Source of the DNA: Alphaproteobacteria bacterium
Lineage (GTDB): Bacteria > Pseudomonadota > Alphaproteobacteria > Rickettsiales > UBA1997
Length of the DNA: 64,000 nt
NCBI GenBank assembly: GCA_021151765.1
Contig: JAGKWR010000011.1
Span: 1-64,000 of the forward strand
Direction: 5' to 3'
Of this stretch, positions 8,118-18,091 are shown in pieces. Position 1 is the stretch's first letter; every line of letters starts with the position of its first letter. The notes under the pieces are model-generated. The model was not told the origin of the DNA. It was given only the letters and a program-made list of their open reading frames with translations, and made no database searches. Both the position numbers and the translations under genes were made by a program.

Positions 8118-9109
8118 TGCAGATTAAAAATGAAGTTTGGATTTTAGCCGATAATCGTCCCGGAACTTTTTCGCAAAGTATTGGTTTGGCGGAAGAGCTA
8201 GGTTCACAATATAAAATTATCACGCTCTCCTACAGTTTTTTGTCTCATTTACCGAATTTGATTTTGCCAAAATCTTTATTACGCATCAAAAATGAAACTC
8301 GTAATAAAATACTACAAAATACTTATTTCCCTAAAATAGTAATTTCCGCAGGAAGACGTTCAGCACCAATCGCTTTAGCATTAAAGTCACGAGCGAAAAA
8401 ACATGGTTTAGAAATTTTTGTGATTCAAATTATGAATCCAAATTTGCGTTTTTCCGAATTTGATTTTGTTATTTTACCAACTCACGATCGCAATAAAATC
8501 AGTGCTAACCTAATTGAAACTATTGGTTCTTTGACACGAATTGACGAAAAAAGAATCTTGCAAGAAAAGTTGCGTTTTTCGGAATTTTCTCAAATTTCCA
8601 ATCCTAAAATTGCTTTATTGGTCGGCGGCAACGGCAAAAATATTTATTACAATGATCAAGATATAATCGATCTGGCTAAAACAGCTTCGAATATTTCGAA
8701 TAACATGAATTCGACTTTGTTAGTTTTAAATAGTCGTCGAACCGGAGCACATTTGACTAAAATTTTGCGCGATCATTTAAGTTGTGACTTTAAATTTTAT
8801 GATTGGGAAAAATTAGATGGCGCAAATCCTTATTTAGCAATTTTAGCTGAATCTGACTTCTTCATCGTTACCGGAGATTCTGTTTCAATGATTTCAGAAT
8901 GCGCTTCTACAGGAAAACCAGTTTACATTTTTGATCAAAATAAAATTTCTTCTCCAAAACATCGTCTTTTCCATCAAGATTTGTTTAACAAAAATTTTGC
9001 CAAACAACTTCTTAAAAATTTTGAGACTTTGGAAAAATTCTCCGAGCAAAAATTAGAAGAAACCAAAAGAGTCGCAAAAATAATCGCCAACAAAATTAAG
9101 CTTGATTAA
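8117..9109 (+). CDS. ELM1/GtrOC1 family protein, putative glycosyltransferase
   Basis: 330 residues, matching what I recall of the alphaproteobacterial DUF1022/ELM1 family, whose members are annotated as putative glycosyltransferases. Supporting segments are VWILADNRPGTFSQSIGLAEEL at the start, ISAGRRSAPIALAL, ALLVGGNGKN and VTGDSVSMISECASTGKPVYIF near the C-terminus, a GT-B-like donor-binding region. The biochemical role is not established; plant ELM1 affects mitochondrial fission. It is translationally coupled to coaD. Confidence 0.75.
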   Translation: MQIKNEVWILADNRPGTFSQSIGLAEELGSQYKIITLSYSFLSHLPNLILPKSLLRIKNETRNKILQNTYFPKIVISAGRRSAPIALALKSRAKKHGLEIFVIQIMNPNLRFSEFDFVILPTHDRNKISANLIETIGSLTRIDEKRILQEKLRFSEFSQISNPKIALLVGGNGKNIYYNDQDIIDLAKTASNISNNMNSTLLVLNSRRTGAHLTKILRDHLSCDFKFYDWEKLDGANPYLAILAESDFFIVTGDSVSMISECASTGKPVYIFDQNKISSPKHRLFHQDLFNKNFAKQLLKNFETLEKFSEQKLEETKRVAKIIANKIKLD

Positions 9110-9193
9110 CTCTTTGACGTTTTTACTATCTCTTAAGAATTAACTTTAATTTATGTGGTTTGCACTAGAGCCACTTGATAAATTCAGCACTGA

Positions 9194-12100
9194 TTGACTA
9201 CAAAAAAATCACAAAAATTCATTCAAAAATTCGTATCTAAAACTCTGTCAAATTTTGTTTGCAGAAGCCTTTTCTTGTTGTTGTTCGCAGCAACCATCAC
9301 CTCATGCACCGATCAAGGCTGTATAGAAGCTGACGATTTTGGTGAATATCAGTCTCAAACCTTAACTGTTCCTTCAAACGCTTCTGAATCAACCTGTAAC
9401 TATCAAAGTGGTTTACCTCTAAATGATACTGAGCAAGGCTCTGGACTAAAGTCTTGCTTTACTTCAGGATACGTCACAGTAACTGACGAATCAAACGTAA
9501 CTAAAATGGCTTACGGCGGTTGTAATGGTAAACAAGTTAATCCTACCCAACCAACAATAACAGATACTTCGGGAAGCCAAATTCCTAACTACTTATACTC
9601 AGTTCCTGATAATAGTAGCACTACTTATGGTTTGGATGACTCTTTCAAAAACCTGTGCATTACAAACTGTATTGCTTCCTGCTTGAGTGGCTCTTCGCCA
9701 AATTCAGTATCTTCTTCAGAACCAAATTGGGTTGCAACCGATCAAAGAGACTCTTCGTCTGGAACAGGAATTCAAATATTACCTGGCGCCCAAATCTCGA
9801 TAACTGCAACCGGCTCTGTAACTTTAAGTAATAGTGCAAATTATCCGGCTTTCTTCATACCGGTTAGCACACTAAACTCTAATGGTACTCAACAAAATTT
9901 CAAAGATGCTAACTGGAGCACTGAAAATATTTTTGACGTCCAAAATTCTCAAACAATTGATCTAAGCTTCAGTGGACAATGGCAAAGACCATTCAATTCT
10001 GCCGCACAAAGTAACTATTATTATTCAACTTCTACAGTTGGCGCTGGTACAAATGCTATTTCTAACACTACAGCATTAAGTTCAATTTATAATGGTGTCA
10101 AAAAACTAGTCGCTTACACAATACCTCATCCAGATGGGTATAAATTCGATAGTTCGACCAACAGTGAAATATTAGGTAATAAAGGAACACCCCTATTACC
10201 AGAACCAAGAACATGGAATTGCGACTATGGTACTGGCTCTTTTGCTAACAATGCTTCTACTTTCAATAATTTCATTCAGCAAGATTGTAAAAACACAACA
10301 AATGGTTATGCCAACTTAGGATATAATGCTTCAACTGACACAGCGGTTGCTTCCAACTCTTTATTCACTATCACTTCCAATGGACCATCTAACGGGTTAG
10401 GAACTTATGGTGGACCAATTCGTTGGAATGGTGATGGGATTACAAACGCTTCTAGCGCAATATTCACTCTAGGAATAAATAAAGATTTCGACGTTATTTC
10501 ATCAACTGAATATGCTATTCCTCTAGGTTCAAGCTTAAAATCCGATCAAATAACGCCTCAAGTTGTTGGATCACAATCAATTGCGATACCAGCCGCTGGA
10601 ATTACAATCACAAATAACGATTCTGATGCATCTTATATGCCATTGTTTTATGGCACTGCAACATGTAACTCGATTAATTTTACTTTGATTGACACCAGCG
10701 GGAATACCATTGGAACTGCTAATACAGCTTTAAGTTTAACAACAAATTGGAATGGACCTTACACCGTAAATTCTCGTATAACACTTGGCCCTGGTCAAAA
10801 AATTAAACTCATACCAAAAAGTGGTTGTAACGCTGCTGGAAATTACTCAATTAAATTCCACAAATTCCACGATATAAAAATTGAAAGATCTGGCTTTGTT
10901 AGATTTTCTATTCTGAATGCCAATACAAACTCTGCCTTGAATGGCTGTGTTCTAAACGGAAGAATTCTTAACACACTCGATTCAAGTGGGAATAAAAGAG
11001 AAAATACAAATTCTGATTTTTATGAATACGATAATTTCACCGCTACCACATCTGAAGATAAGCTAAACTCATTAGCAGTTCCGGTAATTGATTCTTCATC
11101 TCAACAATGGTCTAATAGAGTTTATGTTCGCAAAGGACAAACCATCAGATTTTCTCCAATAAGTTGGAATAATACTTTTAGAACCAGCACTGGCGTTGAT
11201 AGAATGTGTGGTGTCGGCATGGTAATGCAAATCACACCAAGACCAGCGCTACTTTGCAAAGGTTATGCCACAGCCTCTGTTACAACTAATGACACAAATT
11301 GCTTAGCCGATAACGCAGATAATGGAGCTCTAATAGGCTGTCAAGCCTACTCATCAGAATGTAGTAATATTTCCAATAGCTCTGCTTATTGCCCTTACCA
11401 AGCCTGCCAGGCAACCATAAGCTGTGCTACAATAGGAAGTGAAGCCAATAATTACACCAAAAGTAATTGCTCAATCACTTCCAATAAAAACTCATCCGCA
11501 TGCTTAGCTGCGCTCTCTGGTCTATCTGCTTCAAACCGCACTAATTTCCAAAATTCTTGTGATACTGGCTCGACCGGAACTAATGGCTGCTCCTACTACA
11601 TGAAACAAAATGCTGAAAGATCAGCCAAGATGCAAATCCTACAAGATGTTTGCTATGATTTAGAAAGCTATACCGGTCGTGTCAAAAATATTCCATTAAT
11701 TCAGGGAGGAGCACTACCTACAATACCTGAAAACAGCGGATACAAGTTACTTGAGTTTTTCAAAGATGAATATGGAAACCTAGAAAAATTCAAAGATACC
11801 AATTCTAAAGATACTACCTACGGCGGAAATGAAATATATCAAACCACTGAACCGATCATCATAAATAAGAATTCTAGACTAAGATTCATGTTTCTTACTA
11901 ATGATGCTGATTTTAATAACATCGATCAAAACTATTCTTCTAATCCTCTAAGCCCTTCAACAGTATATAATTACAGCTCACTTTCTAGTAAAGGATCAGC
12001 CTATAATGGTTCTAATGGTTTCAAAATCAGTTTAAGTGGTCCTTTACAGTTCAACAACGGTGCTTGGCTTGAAGCAAGGCTATGTAGAGAAACTTCAAAT

Positions 12101-15100
12101 CATAGTTGCCGAGGTTTAACTATAAGTGTACCAGCTGGAACAACTGGTACTAATATTACATTAGACTCAACCGACATTGCAGATAAAAAAATTGATCAAC
12201 AACCACACATTGTCGAATACCTTGATTCAACAGAATCAAATTCAACTCCAAGTCTTTCATCAGTTGCAAACTATAAATTTGATGCGAATGGAACTCTAGT
12301 TCGAGCTACACCAACAAATAGCTCTAGCCAAGCAGATTGCTCAGTACTTAATCAAGGATTATCAACCGATGTTGGAAACACTTACTATTGTCACTCTTAT
12401 TTGAACAGCAATTCACTGTACGTATATGATGCTAGTAAATCTCCTCCTTTCTCCGACTCAGAATATAACGAACTCAACAAACTAAGGCTAAGTTTTAAAA
12501 TCAAAGATCCAGAAACTCCTAATTGTATAATCCCAACTCAGACTAACCCAGATCCGAATACTTCAGCCTGCGGTGGCACAAATCAGCCGAAATGTACTGG
12601 CATCAAACTACAAAATCCTGCTTACCAAACTAATGTCTGTTACAGTGGTGCTAATTGTTCTGTTTCCAGTAACTCAAATTGTAGCCCAAGTTCTGTCACT
12701 TGTTCTGGTTATAAATCTGGCTCCTCTTGTCTTCAAAGCACTAGTGCAATGTTTGATGGTTATTTCAATTCAAACCAACAATGTGTTGTAAATACAAGCA
12801 CCAACAAAATATGTAATTTCAATGAAGTACCTTCTATAACAGCTGCAGAATCTTCTAAATGTACAAAACAATTCTATTGTGGCAGCGTCTATTCCAACAA
12901 CAAAGGCAACTATACTGTTAATATAAAAGTTACGAATCCATCGGGCAGCAACATTTCCAACATAATTGGAGGAGTTATTCAGCCAGTCATTGAAACTATG
13001 GATGGAAAACGCACTATCGAGGCTGATGGCACAACAACTCAAACTGTAGGACAAGCTGAAAGAATTTATACATTAGTAGTTCAAGATTCTAGGTACCAAG
13101 CAATACTTTCGATATCGATGAGCTTGATGTTGGTTTTTTACGGCACTACCTACCTAATGGGACTCACAAGTTTGAGCAGCTCGGATTTGATAAATAGATG
13201 TATCAAAATCGCATTAATTTACTTCTTTGCCAGCCCAACAGGATGGTATTGGTTTAACATCATAGTAGTAAAATGGTTCAAGGACGGAACAGACTACCTT
13301 GCTTTCATGATGGCATCCTCTTTTGATGACTCCCCAGCAGTAACTAGAGCTCTTTCAACCAACAACTACTACGATAAATCAGTGTTATTTAGTAGTGTCG
13401 ATACAGTTTTTGGAATGTTCTTCTCCCAAGCTGTTCAGAAAAAAATCTCAGCTCTGCTTTTCGCCAGCATTTTTGGATGGGTCTATTTGATGATCATCTA
13501 CTTTGCTTTTATGCTTTATGTTTATGCTGTTGGTTATGCAGTTATGTATTATCTAACTGCACAAGTTTTTGTATCCATACTATTCATTCTTGGTCCAATT
13601 TTCTTCATTTTTACTTTATTTAACCAAACTAAAGGGATGTTCGATAACTGGTTAAACCAAATAATTGGTTTCTCCCTGCAGCAAATATTTCTTTTAACGA
13701 CATTGGCATTCTTCAATATGATGATGTATGAAGTTTTAAAAATGTCTCTTGGCTACAGAATATGTTGGGATGAAGTTTGGACGATTAACATAATAACACG
13801 TATAACTTTATTATCATTCTGGACCATAGCTTCTCTTCCTCCAAGCCTAAATAGCCAAACTCAAATAGGTGAAATTGGTCATCCAGAAGGAATACCTTCT
13901 CTATTTTCTATCTTATTTATCTGGGTGATTGCTTCTTTGATGAAACATTTCATCACATTTATGACAAATCTCGGTGCATCTATTGGCGGCAGCATGAAAG
14001 CAAGCGACTTAGCAAAAGATGCTATAGCAACCATTAATGGATTACAAAAATACTCTAGTGATCGTTTCAACGATATCTATAAAGGAACTATAGGTGAACC
14101 AATTAAAAGACTTGATGCCGCAATTTTTGATTCAGGAGAACATGCCGAAAAAGCACGAAAAGAACGCGAGCAAAAAAATAGACAAAATGCTTCAAAGAAA
14201 GATGCTTTAATTAAAGCCGGAAATGAAGCCATGTCTAGATATAAAAGAGAAAACCTTCATGAATATTCACAAATCACCGATGAAAAGGAAAAAGAACAAG
14301 TTCTCAAAAAAGCAAAAATGGAAGGTATTGAGAAAAAAGCAAAAGAGCTAGGAATTCAAGGTGAAGAGCTGAAATCTTTAATGAAAGATAAAGGATTAAA
14401 ATATGAAGGATCAAATCTTTTGGTAGCAGGACTCCAAGCAGCAAGACAAAAAGCGGGATATGGTGGTGCTACATTATCAACTTCAATTAAGGACAGTAAA
14501 ATCAACACATCAGTTGATTTCCAAGATTCCGAAGCTGGTATGAAATTGATGAGTGGTGATCAAAGAAATAATTACATGAAAAAACTCAACTCTGGAGAAG
14601 TACAAGTAAATAGTAGCATCTCCGAAAAAGTAACAGCTTTACCAAAAGCCTTACTAGGTGGAGTTGCAGGAGGAATATTGGGTAGCGGTAAACTAGTTAA
14701 AGCAAGTGCTACTGATATTGCTCGTGGCGACTTATCCTTTTCTAAAACTGCAAAATTTGGTGAATCAGTTAGAAAATCAGCTGGTAGATCAATTAATAAC
14801 ATCAAGGGTGAAGCGAAAAAAATTGGCGGTAAAATAGGAGACAAAGTTGGGTTAAATAGATATTCAAGAGCTGCACAAATTTTAGAAGATACAGGCCAAA
14901 TCAGAAAAATGGGTGGACTTACTTCAGTGTTCAGAACTGCTTCTGAAAAGAAACAAATCGCTAAAAAAGCTGAAGAAATAAGAAAAGCCGAAAAAATAAA
15001 AGCTCCTGTCAAAAACAGCGCTACTACACTATCCAAACTATCAGCACTTAATAAAGGATTGAATACTGATGCGAATAGAGACTCAACATTAGCAAAAATT

Positions 15101-16111
15101 GACTCTGCTGTATTTGGAGCTGGTGGTATTGAAAGAGCTTCGAAGAGTATTGCTGGAAGAATTTCCGGATCTTCTCAGAAAAAACAAAAAGAGAAACGTT
15201 CTCAGGCAATGTTAGAAAGAGCTGCTAATACTACAAATTTGACAAATCAGATCTCTAAAAAAGAAAATTTAGAAGCTTTATTAGTCAAATCTAGCAATGC
15301 TTCACAATACCTTCAGGACTACAAAAATTCACAAGATGCTTTAAGAAATAATCCAAACTTATCTGCAGACGAAAGGTTGTTTCATCAAGCAAAAATTGAC
15401 GATGCTCTAGATAAAGATAAAGTTGAAAATGGTGGATTCGGACATTTACAAATGAAAGAACTTGAAAAACAATTATCCGAAGCAGCTCCAGATGATAAGG
15501 CAAGAATTGAGACAGAAATTGGCAGAGTTAAAGCACAAGGATACACAGATTTAGGAGAAAATCCGGTAGATCGCGCTAACGCAATATTCCAATCTTCGAA
15601 AAATGAGAAACAATCTGTCGAAAAAGTTTTATCAAGACTAGAACCTTTAAAATCATCTGCAGAGCAATCTAAGCAAACATTCGAAACAATAATGAGCTCT
15701 CAGGCTACAAAAGATAAAATACAAGCTTATGAAAATTTATCGGCAGCTAAAAAACTTCCATTTGTAGGATCGACTCTAACAAATGCGGAGGAAAAAGATA
15801 TAATCAGAGATTATAAAGCCATCCAGCAAATGAAATCTGACTTTAGAAATCTAAGTAAAATTAGCAGAAGCGAACTTAAAAATGATCCTAAGGATAAAAA
15901 TTCAAAAAGCCGCGCAGTCAAAAGACATGAGAATTTCAATCAAAAATATGGAAATCTAGATAACCAACAAGGACAAGAAGTTAGTATGATTGCAAATCCT
16001 ATTACCCAACCAGAACAAGAGGTGAATATGACTGACAATACTACAACTCCTCAAAACCCAATAAGAAATCCATACCCTGCTCCAGAAAATAATCCTGAAG
16101 ATGCGAGCTAG
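9194..16111 (+). CDS. Giant VirB6/TrbL-like type IV secretion inner-membrane protein
   Basis: 2305 residues. The start is a TTG directly after an in-frame TGA. The N-terminus is basic then hydrophobic and ends in a lipobox-like ATITSC (Cys about residue 38), followed by TDQGCIEADDFGEY, a start seen in Rickettsiales VirB6 paralogues. Residues about 60-1280 form a huge, Asn/Ser/Thr-rich extracytoplasmic region with a Cys-dense part (about 690-1230). Residues about 1300-1605 hold several membrane helices, the VirB6/TrbL core. The last 700 residues are charged, Lys/Glu-rich and coiled-coil-like. VirB6 forms part of the inner-membrane platform of the secretion channel; the exposed domain may contact target cells. 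No other vir gene is nearby. Confidence 0.85.
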   Translation: MTTKKSQKFIQKFVSKTLSNFVCRSLFLLLFAATITSCTDQGCIEADDFGEYQSQTLTVPSNASESTCNYQSGLPLNDTEQGSGLKSCFTSGYVTVTDESNVTKMAYGGCNGKQVNPTQPTITDTSGSQIPNYLYSVPDNSSTTYGLDDSFKNLCITNCIASCLSGSSPNSVSSSEPNWVATDQRDSSSGTGIQILPGAQISITATGSVTLSNSANYPAFFIPVSTLNSNGTQQNFKDANWSTENIFDVQNSQTIDLSFSGQWQRPFNSAAQSNYYYSTSTVGAGTNAISNTTALSSIYNGVKKLVAYTIPHPDGYKFDSSTNSEILGNKGTPLLPEPRTWNCDYGTGSFANNASTFNNFIQQDCKNTTNGYANLGYNASTDTAVASNSLFTITSNGPSNGLGTYGGPIRWNGDGITNASSAIFTLGINKDFDVISSTEYAIPLGSSLKSDQITPQVVGSQSIAIPAAGITITNNDSDASYMPLFYGTATCNSINFTLIDTSGNTIGTANTALSLTTNWNGPYTVNSRITLGPGQKIKLIPKSGCNAAGNYSIKFHKFHDIKIERSGFVRFSILNANTNSALNGCVLNGRILNTLDSSGNKRENTNSDFYEYDNFTATTSEDKLNSLAVPVIDSSSQQWSNRVYVRKGQTIRFSPISWNNTFRTSTGVDRMCGVGMVMQITPRPALLCKGYATASVTTNDTNCLADNADNGALIGCQAYSSECSNISNSSAYCPYQACQATISCATIGSEANNYTKSNCSITSNKNSSACLAALSGLSASNRTNFQNSCDTGSTGTNGCSYYMKQNAERSAKMQILQDVCYDLESYTGRVKNIPLIQGGALPTIPENSGYKLLEFFKDEYGNLEKFKDTNSKDTTYGGNEIYQTTEPIIINKNSRLRFMFLTNDADFNNIDQNYSSNPLSPSTVYNYSSLSSKGSAYNGSNGFKISLSGPLQFNNGAWLEARLCRETSNHSCRGLTISVPAGTTGTNITLDSTDIADKKIDQQPHIVEYLDSTESNSTPSLSSVANYKFDANGTLVRATPTNSSSQADCSVLNQGLSTDVGNTYYCHSYLNSNSLYVYDASKSPPFSDSEYNELNKLRLSFKIKDPETPNCIIPTQTNPDPNTSACGGTNQPKCTGIKLQNPAYQTNVCYSGANCSVSSNSNCSPSSVTCSGYKSGSSCLQSTSAMFDGYFNSNQQCVVNTSTNKICNFNEVPSITAAESSKCTKQFYCGSVYSNNKGNYTVNIKVTNPSGSNISNIIGGVIQPVIETMDGKRTIEADGTTTQTVGQAERIYTLVVQDSRYQAILSISMSLMLVFYGTTYLMGLTSLSSSDLINRCIKIALIYFFASPTGWYWFNIIVVKWFKDGTDYLAFMMASSFDDSPAVTRALSTNNYYDKSVLFSSVDTVFGMFFSQAVQKKISALLFASIFGWVYLMIIYFAFMLYVYAVGYAVMYYLTAQVFVSILFILGPIFFIFTLFNQTKGMFDNWLNQIIGFSLQQIFLLTTLAFFNMMMYEVLKMSLGYRICWDEVWTINIITRITLLSFWTIASLPPSLNSQTQIGEIGHPEGIPSLFSILFIWVIASLMKHFITFMTNLGASIGGSMKASDLAKDAIATINGLQKYSSDRFNDIYKGTIGEPIKRLDAAIFDSGEHAEKARKEREQKNRQNASKKDALIKAGNEAMSRYKRENLHEYSQITDEKEKEQVLKKAKMEGIEKKAKELGIQGEELKSLMKDKGLKYEGSNLLVAGLQAARQKAGYGGATLSTSIKDSKINTSVDFQDSEAGMKLMSGDQRNNYMKKLNSGEVQVNSSISEKVTALPKALLGGVAGGILGSGKLVKASATDIARGDLSFSKTAKFGESVRKSAGRSINNIKGEAKKIGGKIGDKVGLNRYSRAAQILEDTGQIRKMGGLTSVFRTASEKKQIAKKAEEIRKAEKIKAPVKNSATTLSKLSALNKGLNTDANRDSTLAKIDSAVFGAGGIERASKSIAGRISGSSQKKQKEKRSQAMLERAANTTNLTNQISKKENLEALLVKSSNASQYLQDYKNSQDALRNNPNLSADERLFHQAKIDDALDKDKVENGGFGHLQMKELEKQLSEAAPDDKARIETEIGRVKAQGYTDLGENPVDRANAIFQSSKNEKQSVEKVLSRLEPLKSSAEQSKQTFETIMSSQATKDKIQAYENLSAAKKLPFVGSTLTNAEEKDIIRDYKAIQQMKSDFRNLSKISRSELKNDPKDKNSKSRAVKRHENFNQKYGNLDNQQGQEVSMIANPITQPEQEVNMTDNTTTPQNPIRNPYPAPENNPEDAS

Positions 16112-16174
16112 ATCCATAGCCTAAAGAAATAACAACGGCAATTCTCTAAAAAAATTAATGGGATATTCCAACTT

Positions 16175-16906
16175 ATGAAAACAAATATCTCGCAAAGCAC
16201 TAGATCAAACAAGAAAAGTAATTTTACTATAATTGAATCTCTAACTTTGTTTTCTGTACTAGTAGTAATTTTAGTCGGAATTTATTTTACTAAAAACTTA
16301 TTCATGGCCAATGATATCAAATCTTTGGCCATGCAAATAAGAAAATATGACGATGCAGTTTCAGCATTTGCTGACAAATATGAAGCGTTACCAGGAGATA
16401 TCTGCAAAACTCAGTATTTCGGAATTACTAAAGAAAATACTGACGGAAATTGTGATAATATCGTCAATGATGCGAACGAAAAAATAGTTAGCGCTAATGG
16501 AGAAATTACAAAGTTTTGGATGCACTTATCGCAAACAAATTTATTAGAAGAAAAATTCGATGGTTCAGATAATGAAAAAGCAGAGATCGGAACTAGTTTC
16601 CCAATTAGTAAAATAGGAGATAAAATTGGAATAATCGCATACGGAGATGAGGGTAAAACATTTTATCAAATTGGCTTTAAATATTCTAATTCTCACAATA
16701 TCATAATGTCTGATAAGAGTTTAAAACCTTATGAAAGTTATTTGTTTGATGAAAAAATTGACGATGGAAACCCTAAAAAAGGCAGAGTAGTAACAGTTGG
16801 TGGAAATCAGCCAAATCATAAGGAGAATGAAGAATGTGTTAAAAACTTCGTTTATAACCAAAGTAACAACCACACATCTTGTCAACTTCGGATAGAAATT
16901 CAGTAA
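16175..16906 (+). CDS. Type IV pilin/pseudopilin-like protein
   Basis: 243 residues. The basic leader runs to about residue 17 and is followed by FTIIESLTLFSVLVVILVGIYF. This is a prepilin-like N-helix in which Glu sits at the +5 position, but the Gly usually found before the cleavage site is absent. AVSAFADKYEALPGDICKTQYFG follows, and the YxALPGD pattern is common in prepilin-like proteins of Rickettsiales. The rest is a soluble domain with four or five Cys. It lies between the VirB6-like gene and tatC. The missing Gly leaves processing by a PilD-type peptidase uncertain. Confidence 0.6.
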   Translation: MKTNISQSTRSNKKSNFTIIESLTLFSVLVVILVGIYFTKNLFMANDIKSLAMQIRKYDDAVSAFADKYEALPGDICKTQYFGITKENTDGNCDNIVNDANEKIVSANGEITKFWMHLSQTNLLEEKFDGSDNEKAEIGTSFPISKIGDKIGIIAYGDEGKTFYQIGFKYSNSHNIIMSDKSLKPYESYLFDEKIDDGNPKKGRVVTVGGNQPNHKENEECVKNFVYNQSNNHTSCQLRIEIQ

Positions 16907-16922
16907 AAACAAAAATCAGAAA

Positions 16923-17669
16923 ATGGACTCAAAAAATTACATGACATTGCAAAATCATCTTGAAGAGCTACGTAATCGTCTGATTTTTTCGGTGATTTTT
17001 TTTCTATTTATCTTTGCAACATGTTATTTTTTTTCTGCAGAAATTTATAATTTTCTACTCAAACCTTTTAGTGAATTTTCAATTAATAATGAAAATCGAA
17101 AATTAATATACACCAGCCCGGCTGAAGCCTTCACAACTTATTTAAAATTATCTTTTTATTCCTCTTTATTTTTTTCTTTCCCAATTTTCGCAACACAAAT
17201 TTATCTTTTTCTAGCACCAGCTTTGTATAAAAATGAGAAAAAAAATGTGCTAAAAATTTTATTTTCTGCATCGTTTTTATTTCTATTTGGAGCAGCAATG
17301 GCATATTTTTTTATTTTGCCTCTCGCAATAGAATTCTTTGCAAGCTTTGAAATCAAGGGCTCAGAATCATCTATTCCAATTCATCTTGAAGCACGTGTCA
17401 GTGAATATTTAAATCTTGTACTAAATTTGTTATTTGGTTTTGGAGTTGCTTTCCAACTACCAATCTTCTTGCTTTTTTTAATTAGAGTTGGTCTGTTATC
17501 GCCGTCTGACTTAAAAAATAAAAGGAGATATTTTATTGTAGCAATTTTTGTAATTTCTGCAGTTCTTACTCCCCCAGACGTTTTGAGTCAGATAAGCTTG
17601 GCACTTCCGATGATTCTACTTTTCGAAATTGTCATCCTTATAGGAAAAAATTTTAACAAAAAAAAATAA
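16923..17669 (+). CDS. tatC: Sec-independent protein translocase TatC
   Basis: Core receptor of the twin-arginine translocase for folded proteins. The 248 residues contain the N-terminal signature MTLQNHLEELRNRL, six predicted membrane helices, TSPAEAFTTYLKLSF before helix 2 and the VLTPPDVLSQ segment near the end. Length is normal. tatA/tatB are not adjacent. It starts 16 bp after the pseudopilin-like gene and ends 4 bp before the histone-like gene. Confidence 0.95.
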   Translation: MDSKNYMTLQNHLEELRNRLIFSVIFFLFIFATCYFFSAEIYNFLLKPFSEFSINNENRKLIYTSPAEAFTTYLKLSFYSSLFFSFPIFATQIYLFLAPALYKNEKKNVLKILFSASFLFLFGAAMAYFFILPLAIEFFASFEIKGSESSIPIHLEARVSEYLNLVLNLLFGFGVAFQLPIFLLFLIRVGLLSPSDLKNKRRYFIVAIFVISAVLTPPDVLSQISLALPMILLFEIVILIGKNFNKKK

Positions 17670-17673
17670 AATT

Positions 17674-17979
17674 ATGGCTATCGCTAAAAAGGCTGCTCCT
17701 AAAAAAGCTGCTGTAAAAAAAGCTCCAGCTAAAAAAGCCGCTCCTAAAAAAGTAGCAGTGAAGAAAGCTCCAGCTAAAAAAGCTGCTCCTAAAAAAGTAG
17801 CAGTGAAAAAAGCTCCAGCTAAAAAAGTTGCTCCTAAAAAAGTAGCAGTGAAGAAAGCTCCAGCTAAAAAAGTTGCTCCTAAAAAAGTAGCAGTGAAAAA
17901 AGCTCCAGCTAAAAAAGTTGCTCCTAAAAAAGTGGCAGTAAAAAAAGCTCCAGCAAAGAAATCTCCTGCTAAAAAATAA
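17674..17979 (+). CDS. Histone H1-like Lys/Ala/Pro repeat protein
   Basis: 101 residues consisting almost entirely of Lys, Ala, Pro and Val in an about 15-residue repeat (KKAPAKKxAPKKVAV, roughly six units). This is the composition of bacterial HC2/H1-C-terminal-like DNA-condensing proteins. There is no globular domain. It probably binds nucleic acid through charge. It lies 4 bp after tatC and is followed by a strong terminator. The repeat length is likely to vary between strains because the DNA repeat is near-perfect. Confidence 0.7.
   Translation: MAIAKKAAPKKAAVKKAPAKKAAPKKVAVKKAPAKKAAPKKVAVKKAPAKKVAPKKVAVKKAPAKKVAPKKVAVKKAPAKKVAPKKVAVKKAPAKKSPAKK
17684..17970 (+). repeat. 45-bp tandem repeat inside the histone-like gene
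   Basis: About six near-identical 45-bp units encode the 15-residue protein repeat. Synonymous differences (gaag/gaaa, gctgct/gttgct) mark successive units and suggest stepwise duplication. Confidence 0.8.
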
Positions 17980-18006
17980 GTAGAAGATCTAAAAAGTAAA
18001 AAATAG

Positions 18007-18039
18007 GGCGGAATTCTAACCAGAATTCCGCCTTTTTTT
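18007..18039 (+). terminator. Rho-independent terminator after the histone-like gene
   Basis: A perfect 11-bp stem (GGCGGAATTCT / AGAATTCCGCC) with an AACC loop is followed by seven T. It closes the plus-strand run and lies 28 bp after the stop codon. Confidence 0.9.
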
Positions 18040-18091
18040 ATAACTTTTTTTCAATTTTAGGTCAAAAATATGGCCAAAATTTATAAATAAT

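Noticed and set aside
14572..15036. 154-residue minus-strand frame inside the VirB6-like gene
   Set aside because: Hydrophobic shadow opposite the Lys/Glu-rich coiled-coil region; no ribosome site.
17684..17970. Tandem 45-bp repeats as a CRISPR array
   Set aside because: Units are contiguous with no spacers and encode an in-frame Lys/Ala repeat protein. No cas gene is present.
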